This document shows positions 33,193-44,936 of a stretch of 64,000 bases of DNA, in pieces. The position numbers and the translations under genes were made by a program. The DNA is from Flaccisagitta enflata. Its lineage: Eukaryota > Chaetognatha > Sagittoidea > Aphragmophora. Each line of letters opens with the position of its first letter. Positions within the stretch are counted from its first letter, which is position 1. The notes under the pieces were generated by a model. The model had not been told where the DNA came from and did no database searches. It worked only from the letters and a program-made list of their open reading frames with translations. The stretch covers positions 81,840,001 to 81,904,000 of the forward strand of contig OZ231126.1 of the NCBI GenBank assembly GCA_965153355.1, in the 5' to 3' direction.

Positions 33193-33685
33193 AAAGGGTA
33201 AGTGAGTGAAAAGAAAATGAAAACGACTTCAGGCTTTCTTGGTGGAGGAGTGAAGAAAGTCAATCGTTTCAGAGTTTGACGTAATCAACAGACAGTCCGA
33301 TGGATGGACATGAGACATAAGGACGCATCCAAACATAATAGAAACAAAAACGACGCTTGAGGCCGATGATGAGGCGATTTGTAAGCCGCCGACGAGAAGC
33401 GGAAATGAGTCGATGAACGAATTCAAAAGCGGACGAGACTAGAATTGCGATTTGATGTGTACATGAAACGAAGATTTTAAAGACTCTCAGTCTCGCATGC
33501 ACGCAATTGCACGGATTGGCAATTGCACATAAGGGCTTTTGCAAGTACGCGCTTCTGCAAGCAACATCTCCTGCACGCACATGACAAATTCACCTTCAGT
33601 TTAGGATATACTCATCACACATTTATCATGTACCATTTATATCTCTGCAGAGAAACAAGGCAGTGTGTGGGTTTTAAAACAGATG
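33193..33685. other. No recognisable feature
   Basis: Short GCAATTGCAC repeats near 33510-33550; nothing else. Confidence 0.35.
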
Positions 33686-33762
33686 CGCTACCGACCAACC
33701 GACCGACCGTTCAACCAAGGGACAAAGTCTCTTATTGATGTACGTTGGCGAACGTAAAAAGT
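33686..33762 (-). mobile_element. Family 1 end
   Basis: CTACCGACCAACCGACCGAC, CTCTTATTGATGTACGTTGG, CGAACGTAAAAA: the hairpin word is TACGTTGGCGAACGTA. Confidence 0.65.
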
Positions 33763-34134
33763 CAAAAGCGTTGGCCATATTTCTTCGGTCTTTGATTCCA
33801 TCACTCAGACTCGCACAGCAGATAAGCCCAAAATGAATTTAAAAGCTAAGCAGATTCGGTCATTTTATCACTTGTGGCGAATAGATGTGGACATATATGG
33901 ACGGACTATGTCGGACATACCTTGGCAGACAATTGGCAATCTTCAGGCAACTCAAACATTTTCATTTTCATACTATTAATCAAAACATTGGTATAGGAGC
34001 ACATTAATGGTTTTAAAGTAAAAGCACAAACATGACCGGTCAAGATTATATACTACAAATATTCATGATAAATGAGAAATTTTATAATCCCGGTCGATAG
34101 TGATGATGGTCATGGTAAGGTAATGGTGAATGTA

Positions 34135-34146
34135 TTGATGATGATA

Positions 34147-34196
<50 letters not shown>

Positions 34197-34203
34197 AATG
34201 ATA

Positions 34204-34247
<44 letters not shown>

Positions 34248-34248
34248 A

Positions 34249-34331
<83 letters not shown>

Positions 34332-34381
34332 AATGATGATGATGATGATGATAATGATGATGGATGATGATGATAATGAAA

Positions 34382-34431
<50 letters not shown>

Positions 34432-34432
34432 A

Positions 34433-34494
<62 letters not shown>

Positions 34495-34497
34495 AAA
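34135..34497 (+). repeat. (GAT)n microsatellite
   Basis: About 360 bp of GAT with GATAAT and GAAAAT interruptions. Confidence 0.98.
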
Positions 34498-34531
34498 GGG
34501 AACATGTTTAAAGGAAGTAGCAACAATGCTC

Positions 34532-34602
34532 AAGACAAAGACAAAGACAAAGACAAAGACAAAGACAAAGACAAAGACAAAGACAAAGACAAAGACAAAG
34601 AG
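34532..34602 (+). repeat. (ACAAAG)n minisatellite
   Basis: Twelve copies of a 6-bp unit. Confidence 0.95.
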
Positions 34603-34689
34603 ATTTGATGACGACGATAACAAAATGTAAGAAAACCGGAAAGTGAAAGCCGACGAAGATAATCAGGCGAAAACACATAATAGAGAAGA

Positions 34690-34770
34690 ACAAGGCCGGA
34701 TAAACGGCTGCTTAAGTCGGCTGGGCAGGGGCAGGATTGAATCAAGTGACGTAATAAATTGGGCAGAGGT
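34690..34770 (-). mobile_element. Family 1 end (truncated)
   Basis: AACAAGGCCGGATAAACGGC, TTAAGTCGGCTGGGCAGGGG. No hairpin end found downstream. Confidence 0.65.
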
Positions 34771-34982
34771 TTTGATGATTAAACCGTTTTTTGCAGCCAA
34801 AAAGCAAAGTTTGATCGACCGATCCCTAGCAACTTACAGAGCAGGGATCAAACAACAGCTAGTCAACAGCAAGAAAAATGCATTATCGTCAGCTGTTTGT
34901 GTAATGTGCTAGTGACAAAAAAGAGTACATGGTACTGTGTGTGTTGGATTGTGACCCCACAAGAGAACAACATAGCCGATTC

Positions 34983-36290
34983 AGGCTCATAAATTTATGG
35001 TAGTTTTACGTCATAGATTTATGACCAATAGGTACCAATAAATCTATGAAATTTTTTTCCATAAATTTATGCAAAAAAACATATAATCTTTTATGATCCA
35101 AAAGAAAATCATGAAAAAACTGCATTTCTTTGCCATAAATCTATGGGTACCTATTGCCCATAAATTTATAATCATTTTTTGTCATAAACTAATGCAATGA
35201 ATATGCATGAATTTATGCCAAAAAACATACAATTTTTTTATGATTCCAAAAAAAATCATAAAAAACTGCACTTTTTTGCCATAAATTTATGGGTATCTAT
35301 TGCCCATAAATTTATGATCATTTTTTGTCATAAATCAATGCAATAAATTTGCAAAAAAACATACAATTTTTCATGATTCAAAAAAAAAAAAAAAAAATCA
35401 TGAAAAAAGTGCATTTTTTTCCAGAAACGTATGGGTACCTATTGTCCATAAATCTATGATCATTTTTTGTCATAAATCATTGCAATAAATATGCATAAAT
35501 CTATGCCAAAAACATATGATTTTTTTATGATTCCAATGAAAATCATGATATAACTGCATTTTTTTGCCATAAATTTATGGGCACCAATTGCCCATAGATT
35601 TATGATCATTTTTTGTCATAAATTAATGCAATAAACAGGCTTACATTTGTGCAAAAAATCATGTAATTTTTTATGATTTTAAAAGAAATTCATAAAAAAA
35701 AGAGTATTCTTTAACATAAATCTATGGGTACTTATTGCCCATAATTTTATGATCAGTTTTTTTAATATATTATTGCAATAATACAAATATACAAATTTAT
35801 GCATCAATATTGCATTAATTTATGACAAAAAATGATCATGAATTTATGGGCAATAGCTACCCATAAATCTATGGCTAAAATGTGTTTTTTTATGATGTTC
35901 TATCAAATCATACAAAAGGATATGTTTTTAGTATAAATTTATGGGTTTTTTTTTAAATCTATGATAAAAAGTGACCATAAATTTGAGCAAAAAAAACTTT
36001 ATTTATATTTTTCCTGGAATCATAAATGATAATAGGTATTTTTGCATAAATTTATGCAGATTTATTATTTATTATTTATCTTTTATGCTTTTCTTTAAAG
36101 TCATAAAAAATCATATGTTTTCTGCATAAATCTATGGAAAAAATTTCATAAATTTATTGGTACCTATTGCCCATAAATTTATGGCGATTTTAGGGCATGA
36201 TTTATGCTTAAGAGAATACCATAAATTTATGCTAATTTTTTGGGTATTTTTTTATGATTTCATAAAAAATGACCCATAAAATGGCCATGA
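34983..36290. repeat. Array of the palindrome CATAAATTTATG
   Basis: About 1.3 kb built of alternating CATAAATTTATG (and CATAAATCTATG, CATAGATTTATG) with spacers GGGTACCTATTGCC and ATCATTTTTTGT. Longer units of about 180 bp contain AAAAACATACAATTTTTTAT. Dozens of palindromes, often in inverted pairs around GGTACCTATTGCCC. Confidence 0.9.
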
Positions 36291-36570
36291 ATTATGAAAT
36301 TCTGCGGGGTTATGAAATCCCGTATGGTATATCTCCAGAGAGAGGGAAGGAATCTTTCTTCTTTTCTCCCAGGCGATGGTATAAAACCCTTCATGTATAA
36401 AACCCTTCATGAACCTTCAAACAATCCCAAGCATGTTTTTTGCCTCTTTTTTTGTGCGCGAAAAAAAAAACCGTCCACGTGGAATCATGATTGTGCCCGT
36501 GATCCAGTCGGTCTGTAGGTCTGTCGCTCTGTCATTCGTTCGACGATCTACACGACTCCGGCGTTAGTTG

Positions 36571-37113
36571 GATTTTAACAGTCAGCGGACAAAACACAAC
36601 AGGTATATATATCACTCTGATGGTTTTGATCCAACTCACTGATGTTGAATGGAATGCTGTAAACAACAACTGGTTATTGAAATTACAGCAGGCTGTTAAG
36701 TTACAGAGTTGGCAACAATCTAATTTTTCCTAAATAGAATGATACCTGCAGATTCATACTCCTGATGAAATTCTGAGAAGTTTGATATGTCACACTTAAC
36801 ACTTATTGTAACAAATATTTGTTTTTTAACATTGCGTTATGATTAGATTAAACAATGATAGAATTTTTTTATTTTCATGTAAAAGTTTATGTTGTGACAT
36901 ATCAAACTTCTTAGAAATTCATCAGGATTATGAATCTGCAGGTCTCATTCTATTTGGTGAAAGTTGGATTTTTGCCAACTTTGTAACTTTACAGCGGGCT
37001 GTAATTTCAACAACCAGTTGTTGTTTACAGCATTTTGTTCAACATCAGTGGGTTGGATCAAAACCAATGGAGTGATATATATACCTATTGTGTTTTGTCC
37101 ACTGACTGTTAAA
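36571..37113. repeat. Fold-back inverted repeat, about 540 bp
   Basis: Arms: TTTTAACAGTCAGCGGACAA, CTGTAAACAACAACTGGTTA, CAGATTCATACTCCTGATGA, AGTTTGATATGTCAC on the left. Their complements run from GTGACATATCAAACTTC to TTGTCCACTGACTGTTAA on the right. The loop is about 100 bp, centred near 36845. Confidence 0.88.
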
Positions 37114-37464
37114 TCTGTGAATCAGTTAGGGTGATAAGTTGCTAGATCACCTTTGAGGAAGAATGCGACAATGTTCTAACCATATTTGTTGTCTTTATTG
37201 CTAGGCTCCTCGTTACTCGTTAGCACTTTTTTGGGGGGGCGCTGTTATATCCGTTTCGCCGTCTCGCTTCTAAGGCCTCCTCCTTATTCCTCTTTCCCTC
37301 TTTCCCTCCTTTTTCTTTCGTTTATCTCCATCTTGTTTGTCATCAGCTTTAGTATCTCTCCTATTTGGTCTTTCTTCCTCATCTGCTTTGCTATTTGTTC
37401 CCTGCTGATTATGTTCATGCTACTGCTTGTCTGCTTCTTTTTCTCCATTTCTTTTCTTCCGTTT

Positions 37465-37925
37465 ATTAGGTGCGCCAACGCACCTCTATAAGAGGTTCTG
37501 TCTGTCTGTCGGTCGGAAACGCTCGAGTTGAAAATTGCAGAAAATGTTTGAAATCGCTTGAAAACTCATCTCGTTCATCTTTCATGTTCCTAGTTGTTTC
37601 ATTCATTATCATATCCAGCTCGGAATAGGTTCAAGATTTAACTGAGCCAGACTCACCGTCTTGGCCTTTTTTCCGGCCTTGCCTCGCCTTGCTGTTCTCT
37701 ATTACAAGTCGCTTGCTAAAACCTATGCGATTCTATAATCTATATGCCGGTGTTTCCGTAGGTAGGTAAATACATCCATCCGTCTTTTAGATAACGTAAC
37801 ATAAGCCAAATAGCGATTTCTGAGCATTATAGTCCCTAACCATCCTCATTACAACTCCTACTCACCCGTATCACTTCCCCTGCTCACCCGCAAGCGATTT
37901 TTTTGGCTATGTATCCGGCCTTGAT
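37465..37925 (+). mobile_element. Family 1 element, tag GGTGCGCC
   Basis: Hairpin AGGTGCGCCAACGCACCT, CTATAAGAGGTTCTGTCTG, and the end CTATGTATCCGGCCTTGATT. Between them, GGCCTTGCCTCGCC and ACTCCTACTCACCCG. Confidence 0.78.
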
Positions 37926-38132
37926 TAATCGCTAACACGTTCTTTCATCCCTTCATTCGTCCATCCGGCTGTCCGTTCGTCCATCCATCTGTTCCTCGTC
38001 CTTCCGTCGGTCCGTCCGTCCGCCAGTCCAACCGTCTGCCAGTTTATCTGTCCACCTCTACATCCGTTCTTCTGTCCGTCTCTTTTCTCTTACGTTTTCC
38101 CAACCTTCCCTTCCTTTCCTTGTTCCTTCCTT

Positions 38133-38826
38133 TTTTGGGCAGCGGCCCCAAAGGGCCGATGTCCTGTAGGACACGGGGGTGAATTTCCTTACGTCCGTCC
38201 GTACGTACGTCCGTCCGTCCGTACGTCCCCCCCCCCTTGGAAGCTTCTCAGGCCTCATATCCGGCCTCTCAGGCCTCAAATCTGGCCTCTCAGGCCTCAA
38301 ATCCAGCCTCTCAGGTCTCAAATCCAGCCTCTCAGGCCTTAAATTCAGCCCCTCAGGCCTCAAATCTAGCCTCTCAGGCCTCAAATCCAGCCTGTCAGGC
38401 CTCAAATCCAGCCTCTCAGGCCTTAAATCCAGCCTCTCAGGCTTCAAATCCAGCCTCTCAGGCCTCAAATCCGGCCTCTCAGGCCTCAAATCCAGCCTCT
38501 TGGGCCTCATATTCAGCCTCTTGGGCCTCAAATCCAACCTTTTGGGCCTCATTCCAGCCTCTTGGGCCTTAAATCCAGCCTCTCAGACCTCAAGTTCCCA
38601 TTGAATAACAAAAATTGAAAAAAAAAATGCATAATTCCCAATGAATATCACGGAAAATTACCCCAAATGTGCCCTCTCAGGACGTAAGGAAATTCACCCC
38701 TGTGTCCTACAGGACATCGGCCCTTTGGGGCCGCTGCCCTGCTCTCACTCCACTTCAGCTAATCACTCCAAGCAGGGCATCGGGTACCGCTGACCATGTG
38801 CGATCCTTGGATGACTTGTTTCTTCT
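38133..38826 (+). mobile_element. Family 2 element (type b), complete
   Basis: Left arm GGGCAGCGGCCCCAAAGGGC, CGATGTCCTGTAGGACACGG and a GTACGTCC tract. The array of CTCAGGCCTCAAATCCAGCC (about 38250-38590) follows. Right arm ACGTAAGGAAATTCACCCCT, GTGTCCTACAGGACATCGGC, CCGCTGCCCTGCTCTC. Tail AAGCAGGGCATCGGGTACCG, ending GGATGACTTGTTT. Confidence 0.9.
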
Positions 38827-38929
38827 TCCCTTGAGAGCGGCGGGGATATTTACTCCTTCCGAAGTGCTTTTCAAGATGTCGTTAGTCTTCCTTCTCCCGC
38901 ATCATTCCCCTTTTCAAGGCTTTCCTTCA

Positions 38930-39072
38930 AATCTCTCTTTGTCTCTGTCTCTGTCTTTGGTTCTTTATCTCTGTCTCTGTTTCTGTCTCTCTCTCTCTCT
39001 GTCTCTGTCTCACGAACTATGTCCCTGTATCTCGATCCCGTACATGTCACAATTTCTCTGTCTGTCGGTCTG

Positions 39073-39165
<93 letters not shown>

Positions 39166-39170
39166 ATTCA
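38930..39170. repeat. (CT)n microsatellite
   Basis: CTCTGT repeats, then pure CT at 39075-39163; a reciprocal (GA)n tract follows at 39302-39362. Confidence 0.97.
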
Positions 39171-39331
39171 CGTTCCTTCCTTTTTGGGCTTTTTTCTGTT
39201 TCCTCTGAACCGTTTTGTTTACTTTTCCATTCAGTTCAGCGATTTTATTTCTTTTAAGTTTTTGTGTGTGTCTGGTTTGTAAAACCAGAGAGAAAAGAAA
39301 AATGAGAGAGAGAGAGAGAGAGAGAAAGAGA

Positions 39332-39366
<35 letters not shown>

Positions 39367-39434
39367 AATTACGTAAATCACAATTTAATGAATCGCATCT
39401 GCCATCTGGCGGATATGGTCACACACACATTTTT

Positions 39435-39441
39435 GCAGAAA

Positions 39442-39473
<32 letters not shown>

Positions 39474-39505
39474 AAAAAGAAAAAGAAAAAAGAAAAAAAA
39501 AGAAC
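39435..39505. repeat. Poly-A tract
   Basis: A-rich with scattered G, about 70 bp. Confidence 0.9.
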
Positions 39506-39514
39506 AAGGTCCCT

Positions 39515-39705
39515 AAAAAAACAAGCAAGGATACACGGCTACCCAAGTCTCGTGTTGGTGGGCAGGGGCAATGATGAAAGAAGGTAACCAAGCTAGCTGA
39601 CAGGAGCAGTAATGCAAAAATCTATGTGTCATAGACCGACCGACCGACCATCCGACTGACAGACATAGCGGGTTATACAGCGCGTGCATGCAACTGAAAA
39701 GCGGT
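39515..39705 (-). mobile_element. Family 1 element
   Basis: ACAAGCAAGGATACACGGCT, ACCCAAGTCTCGTGTTGGTG, GGCAGGGGC, CGACCGACCGACC, CGTGCATGCAACTGAAAA. Confidence 0.75.
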
Positions 39706-40593
39706 ATAAAGAAAATAGATGCATCAGGCTTAATTCCGTCGTAGAACACATTCTTAACATTGTTTTGATTTCTAGTTTTGTTTCTGTTTTATGTTTACAA
39801 GAAACAGAATAAGTTCCATTGCAAGTTTGATTTCAAGACAAGTCCAGATGATCGACAGCCCCAAATTTGGGCCCAATCACACGCGTGGGCAGGAACTTCC
39901 AAGTATATCCGATGGGCAGAGGTAGTGATGCAGGTATGAATTGTGCAACATTTTGTAGTAATCAAAATAACTATATGATAGAGAATTTAAAAAGAAAAAA
40001 ACTAAAAATCAAAAGTCACTTATTTCTGTAAATCGTAAGCTTCCATTACACATGCATACAGAACCAAATTTGAGCACTGAGACCCATTTTAAATGGTTAG
40101 TGAAACCTTTGTTCAAGAACCCTTGGAAATGTGATTTTTGGACAGTCATAAGCCTTGTATTACAAACAAATTTTTTCATTTAAAAAATGTTATAATATTT
40201 TTGAGGGGGCTATGATAAGGTAACCTTGAACTACGTAGCGCTGACTCCTGGCATTGGATGGGTTTCCCAACTCAGCTATATTAAATTATAAACTTAATTG
40301 AAAAAATGGATCTAGAGGTAGTCCAAGTTCTACAAAGGGGCAAGGTTACATTTTTTCTAAATGATTACATGGTAAAAGGCCTTCATCTTCTAAATTGATA
40401 TATCAAGGGATGATAGGTCTCCATGATGGGTAAAAACACTTTTCATATTAAGAAGAATTTTTAAGAAAAAAAGCTGATAAAAATATTCATCAACTTCACA
40501 AAATATGAAACATTTAGTTTCCAGTCATCAGTTGGTGACCTGTACCCTATTAGAGTTTCGAGCCTTTAACACCAATACTCAGGTACAGGTATT
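39706..40593. other. No recognisable feature
   Basis: AT-rich single-copy-looking sequence preceding the retroelement fragment; it may include the rest of that element's 3' non-coding region. Confidence 0.35.
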
Positions 40594-40957
40594 TTAGGAT
40601 AAATTCCTTTCTTTCTTTCTAAGGTCCTCTAGTTTAAAACCTTGCCTTTTAAGCCTGTTGACTAACCCATGAGCCTTTGCTTTGAAAGCTTCACACTTAG
40701 AGCATATTCTGGCATATCTAATTAACTGGCTATAGAAAACTCCCAAGGCTGACTTTTTATGTATGCAGCTTTCTATGAAAGGAAAATTAACAATTTCAAA
40801 ACTAAAGTCATCCCTCTTATCATAAACAGAAAATATCAGTCTACTCTCCTCTGACCTGTTTTTCAAATCATGATAAGAAACCTCTTTGACGTTGCTTGGT
40901 TCTAGCTTTATGTCTAGACCTCTAGAGTATATTAGCTGTATTTGGGGAGGGAACTGT
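40594..40957 (-). pseudogene. Retroelement reverse-transcriptase C-terminal tail, fragment
   Basis: The minus-strand frame is open from about 40957 to a stop at 40594. It includes KRDDFSFEIVNFPFIES and LGVFYSQLIRYARICS, then GLVNRLKRQGFKLEDLRK. This matches the conserved tail after the RT domain in many animal retroelement proteins (pattern YDKRDDF, IVNFPF, YGV-ISQLIRYAR, LL-QG). The RT domain itself is missing upstream, and the end runs into a GAAA-rich stretch and an early stop, so this is a dead fragment. The exact element class is uncertain. Confidence 0.7.
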
Positions 40958-41289
40958 TACATCTTCCCCGTTCGGCGAAAAAAAAAATCTAAAAAAAAAG
41001 ATGAAAAAGATAAAAAGAAAACGAAATACACCGAAAAATAGCAGTTCCGAGGGAAGGACCACATACGGCAGACGGACGGAATGACGAAGGCATAACGACG
41101 ACGACATAAATAGAAAATTCATTTGTATTGCTGGAGTGGCCAATGGCTTGCAAGCAAACATAATCCCCACCCCCATAAAAATGAAGTGTGACAAAGGGAT
41201 GGATGGACCGTCCAAAGAAAATCATGTTTTATGTTAATGCATCGCGATTTGAAAGAGACTTATTAGATTATTTGAATATTAACACATTT

Positions 41290-41795
41290 TTAGTCGCGTG
41301 CACGCGACTCTACACCTTGGTCTGTCGGTCGGTCGATTGGTCACAAATATTTCTAGATTTTTTATCGTTTTTAACGTTTCTTAACATGTTTTAACATTTG
41401 CTCTGTCGGTCGGTCGATTGATCACAAATATTTCTAGATTTTTTTTATCGTTTTTAACGTTTCTTAACATGTTTTAACATTTGTTAACATTTGTTAACAT
41501 TTCTTAATGTTTTTTAATATTTCTAACATTTTTGACATTTTTAACATTTTTAATATTTTTAACATTTTTAACATTTTTAATATTTTTAACATTTTTTAAT
41601 ATTTTATAGCATTTAAAAGTTTTTTTTTAACACATTTTAACATCTTTTAACATCTTTTAACATTCTTTAACATTTTTTAACTTTTTTAAACATTTTTTAA
41701 CATCCTATTATTTCAACATGTTCAACATGCTCTTTTGTTTGTCATTTTTAGACGCACGCGACTGTTGCCCTCATGGGCTTGTTTTATACATAGAC
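41290..41795 (+). mobile_element. Family 1 element with TTTTTAACAT array
   Basis: Hairpin AGTCGCGTGCACGCGACT, CTACACCTTGGTCTGTCGG, and a duplicated GGTCGGTCGATTG block. About 300 bp of TTTTTAACAT units follow (41440-41705), then GACGCACGCGACTGTTGCCC and GGGCTTGTTTT. Confidence 0.75.
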
Positions 41796-42340
41796 GCAGA
41801 AACGTATATATACTCGCGTCATTTGGTTTTGAAACGTTATTAAATTGACGAATGATAAACTTGTTCTCTTCATTCTATTCCTGCAGAGAGTCGTAATTCT
41901 TGGTTGACGAAAAAACTAAACTAAAGACCATTCATTCGACCATTTGAATAGGTCTGGACGTTGACAATGTTTGGCCAGGTGAATGACCACAAGTTTTTTT
42001 TCAAATTTGACTGCACGAGATTAGGTCATATTGCTTTGAAGCGTATGGTCAATTGGTCACAAATTCGATCAAATTACTACTCAACTCAATAGAAAAAACG
42101 CACTTATAAAAACAAAATTGTCATATCAAATAACTAACTTAAACTTCATCCGTTAGAAGATAACTTTGACAAGCTCTAGTTCTTAAACCATTTGAGGTAC
42201 AGATCTGCGATTGGTGAAGAATCAAAGAAAATTTTTAAATTTTTAAAATCACTTTAACAGAAAAATTTTCAAATGATTTTTTTTCTTGTTCATCAACACA
42301 AAATAGGGTGCGACTTTTTTTTTCTTTTTTTTCTTTTTTT
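41796..42340. other. No recognisable feature
   Basis: AT-rich, ending in a poly-T tract near 42315-42345; no exon seen. Confidence 0.35.
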
Positions 42341-42344
42341 TTTT

Positions 42345-42792
42345 TTAGTCGAGTAGTACATTGCATTAATACATTTGCAATGCGCCCCTTGAGACCTCGT
42401 GTATGACCACTGCAAAAGATTTGGTTAAATTGCACTAAAACAAACGCCGCACTGCTCGAATAGTCAGAGTATGAAAACTGCGCAATATTTGGTCAAATTG
42501 CATTGCACCAGATCATCTGCAATGTGCAGCTCGAGTATGACAACTGCACAATATTTGGTCAAATTGCATTGCACAAAAACATCTGCGATACGCTGCGCTG
42601 CGTATGACCACTACACAGTACACAGTAACATCTGTAATGCGCTGCGCTGCGTATGACCACTGCATAGTACACAGTAACATCTGTAATGCGCTGCGCTGCA
42701 TGTGACCACTACACTGTAACATCTGCAATGCGCTGCGCTGCATATGACCACTGCACTGTAACATCTGCAATGCGCTGCGCTGCGTATGAATC
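42345..42792 (+). repeat. Minisatellite of 41-65 bp
   Basis: Units of GTAACATCTGCAATGCGCTG, CGCTGCATATGACCACTGCA (about 40 bp, 42600-42790). Longer older units with AATATTTGGTCAAATTGCAT precede it. Confidence 0.88.
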
Positions 42793-42825
42793 ATTTGTCT
42801 TCATTTCCGACTTGCAGCAGAGAGA

Positions 42826-43020
42826 AACAAGGCCGGATACACGGATACCCTAGTCGCGTGCGGGTGGGCAGGAGCAGTGCTGGAGAAGGTCAATAGGGCA
42901 TCTGGGCGGGAGCCTTTTGCTCAAAAAGCTAAAAAAAGACGAAAAAGTAAAAAGGGGACCAACCGACCAACCGACCAACCGACATAGCGGGGTGTAGAGT
43001 CGCGTAGCAAGCGACTAAAA
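42826..43020 (-). mobile_element. Family 1 element, tag TCGCGTGC, near complete
   Basis: AACAAGGCCGGATACACGGA, TACCCTAGTCGCGTGCGGGT, GGGCAGGAGCAGTGCTGGAG, CCGACCAACCGACC, GGGGTGTAGAGTCGCGTAGC, AAGCGACTAAAAA. A good reference copy. Confidence 0.9.
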
Positions 43021-43123
43021 AGAAGAAAGAAGAGGAAAGAAGTGAAAAGAAGCGGATACACATTTTTGAAAACAGTTTGGCCGGATTGAGTGTCTTCTTT
43101 TCTTTCATTCATCAGGAAAAGAC

Positions 43124-43127
<4 letters not shown>

Positions 43128-43190
<63 letters not shown>
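43128..43190. repeat. (GA)n microsatellite
   Basis: About 60 bp of GA, followed (43310-43470) by T-rich GTTTTTG sequence. Confidence 0.97.
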
Positions 43191-43191
<1 letters not shown>

Positions 43192-43563
43192 CCAACTTCA
43201 GCGAGGCCAAATCACCAACATGAGCAACACAAAAAATTGAAAAAAAGAGGGAAAAAAAGCAGATTAATCAAAGCCCACGGCGAGGATTGATTTTTGACTT
43301 TCTTACTATTCTCCCCCTTTTTTTCTTTACTTTTTATTTGGGTAATTTTGTTTTTATTTTGTTTTCTTTTTATTGTTTTTGTTTATTGTTTATGTTTTGT
43401 GTTTGTTTTTTTCTTTCGTTTGTTTTTGTTTTTTGTTTTTGGTTTTGTATTTTGGTTTTTTTTTGTTTCTTTTGCGCATAGTTATACTCGAGATGAAACA
43501 TAGTGTCTCTACCCTCTCTACCCTCCACGGACCCCACTAGCGGCGAGTTATGCTTGATAGTTA

Positions 43564-43876
43564 GAAGCATTAGGATGGCCTCGAGGCTAGGATTTGGGCC
43601 TTGAGGCTAGGATTTGGGTCTCGAGGCTGGGATTTGGGCCTCGAGACTGGGATTTTGGCCTTGAGACTGGAATTTAGGCCTCGAGACTGGGATTTGAGGG
43701 GGGAGGGACGGAGGAGAAGAAGATGGAGGAGGAGAAGGAGAAAATCCCCCATATGTGTGAAAGCATAGGTCATCGACCCTTTCGGGGCCGCTGCCCTGCT
43801 CCCCCTTCAACTTCAAGCACAACCTACTCAGCAGGGCACGGGTACCGCTGACCATCTAACGCTTTTGCGACTATTT
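43564..43876 (+). mobile_element. Family 2 element (type c), 3' part
   Basis: Array of GGCCTCGAGGCTGGGATTTG, right arm ATATGTGTGAAAGCATAGGT, CATCGACCC, GGGGCCGCTGCCCTGCT. Tail CAGCAGGGCACGGGTACCGC ending CTAACGCTTTTGCGACTATT. No left arm; the array abuts unrelated sequence. Confidence 0.82.
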
Positions 43877-43877
43877 T

Positions 43878-44936
43878 AGCATTTTTTTTGCTTAAAATTG
43901 TTCAAACTTCATTCAAAAAACTGTAAATTGTAGCAAGTGTGAAATACATATGGTTTTACCATTTTTAAATAGCTTGATGAGATATTTAGCTTTTAGGAGC
44001 TTAAAAAATGACTTTAAAACAATAAATTTATGCATTCTTTCATTATTTTCAACCTTAAACTTGATGTATTGCTCCTTTTTGACAATTTGCAGTCCGTTAT
44101 TGCATACAACTCATATCACTTGTAAAGAGTTGATGTACTATTGCAGTTTTGCGGATTTGATGGCATTTTTTCATTAATTAAATTCTTTGTTTCCTGAATT
44201 ATGAATTGAACAACCCTTGCTATAATCGCTTTGAAAAAATTGATCAGTGGAAATCAGTGATCTTTGAACATAAGAACATAAGCACTTATTTAACATAAGC
44301 ACTTATTTTGTAAATTACATGTTCTCTTTCAAAGTTTAGTAGAATATCAAAATCTTTTGGTGGCTTAAGTTTTCAAAGAAACAGAGGTGTTTGGTTGCTT
44401 GCACTCGATTAAGTATGTTGCCATGTTGGTCATCCGTCCATACACCCCCCTCAAGGCCCCAAAAGTAAAAACAAGAATTTTTTTTTTGCTCCTAAAGCCT
44501 ACTTTGAATTTTTATAAGTTTAAAAGAGATATCTAATATGTAAAAGCTTGAAAATGGCAAAATTCTTTAAAAAATTGTTTTTTTTAGTATTTTCAAGATT
44601 TAATCATAAATCAAATATTTTTTAAAAATTACAAAATTTCCAAGAAAGTGTGAAAATATGTGCAATATTAATATTTATGTAGAAATAAAAATAATATATA
44701 TATCTTAACTTGTATGAAATATATCAGGAGCAATATATGATGTTTTAGCTTGAAAATACTGAAAAAATGCATAAATTTACTGTTCTTGTGTCATTTCTTT
44801 AGCTCTTTAAAGTTAGATATCTCATCCAACTTGCTAAAAATGGTGAAACCATATGTATTTCAACTATTACCACACTTTTGCTACAATTAACAGTCTTTGT
44901 GATTAAGCTTTAACAAATCCAAGCAAAAAATTTCCA
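43878..44936. repeat. Fold-back inverted repeat, about 1.06 kb
   Basis: Left TTGTAGCAAGTGTGAAATAC, ATATGGTTTTACCATTTTTA, TTGATGAGATATTTAG. Right AGATATCTCATCCAACTTGC, TAAAAATGGTGAAACCATAT and GTATTTCAACTATTACCACA. The middle is AT-rich with a GGGGCCTTGAGGGGGG patch near 44450. Confidence 0.78.

Noticed and set aside
34072-34608. Poly-Met/Asp and poly-His frames
   Set aside because: GAT microsatellite translation artefacts.
42826-43020. Family 1 as a tRNA-derived SINE
   Set aside because: No A and B box pair I can recognise and no poly-A or simple tail at one end; the hairpin and covarying tags do not fit.
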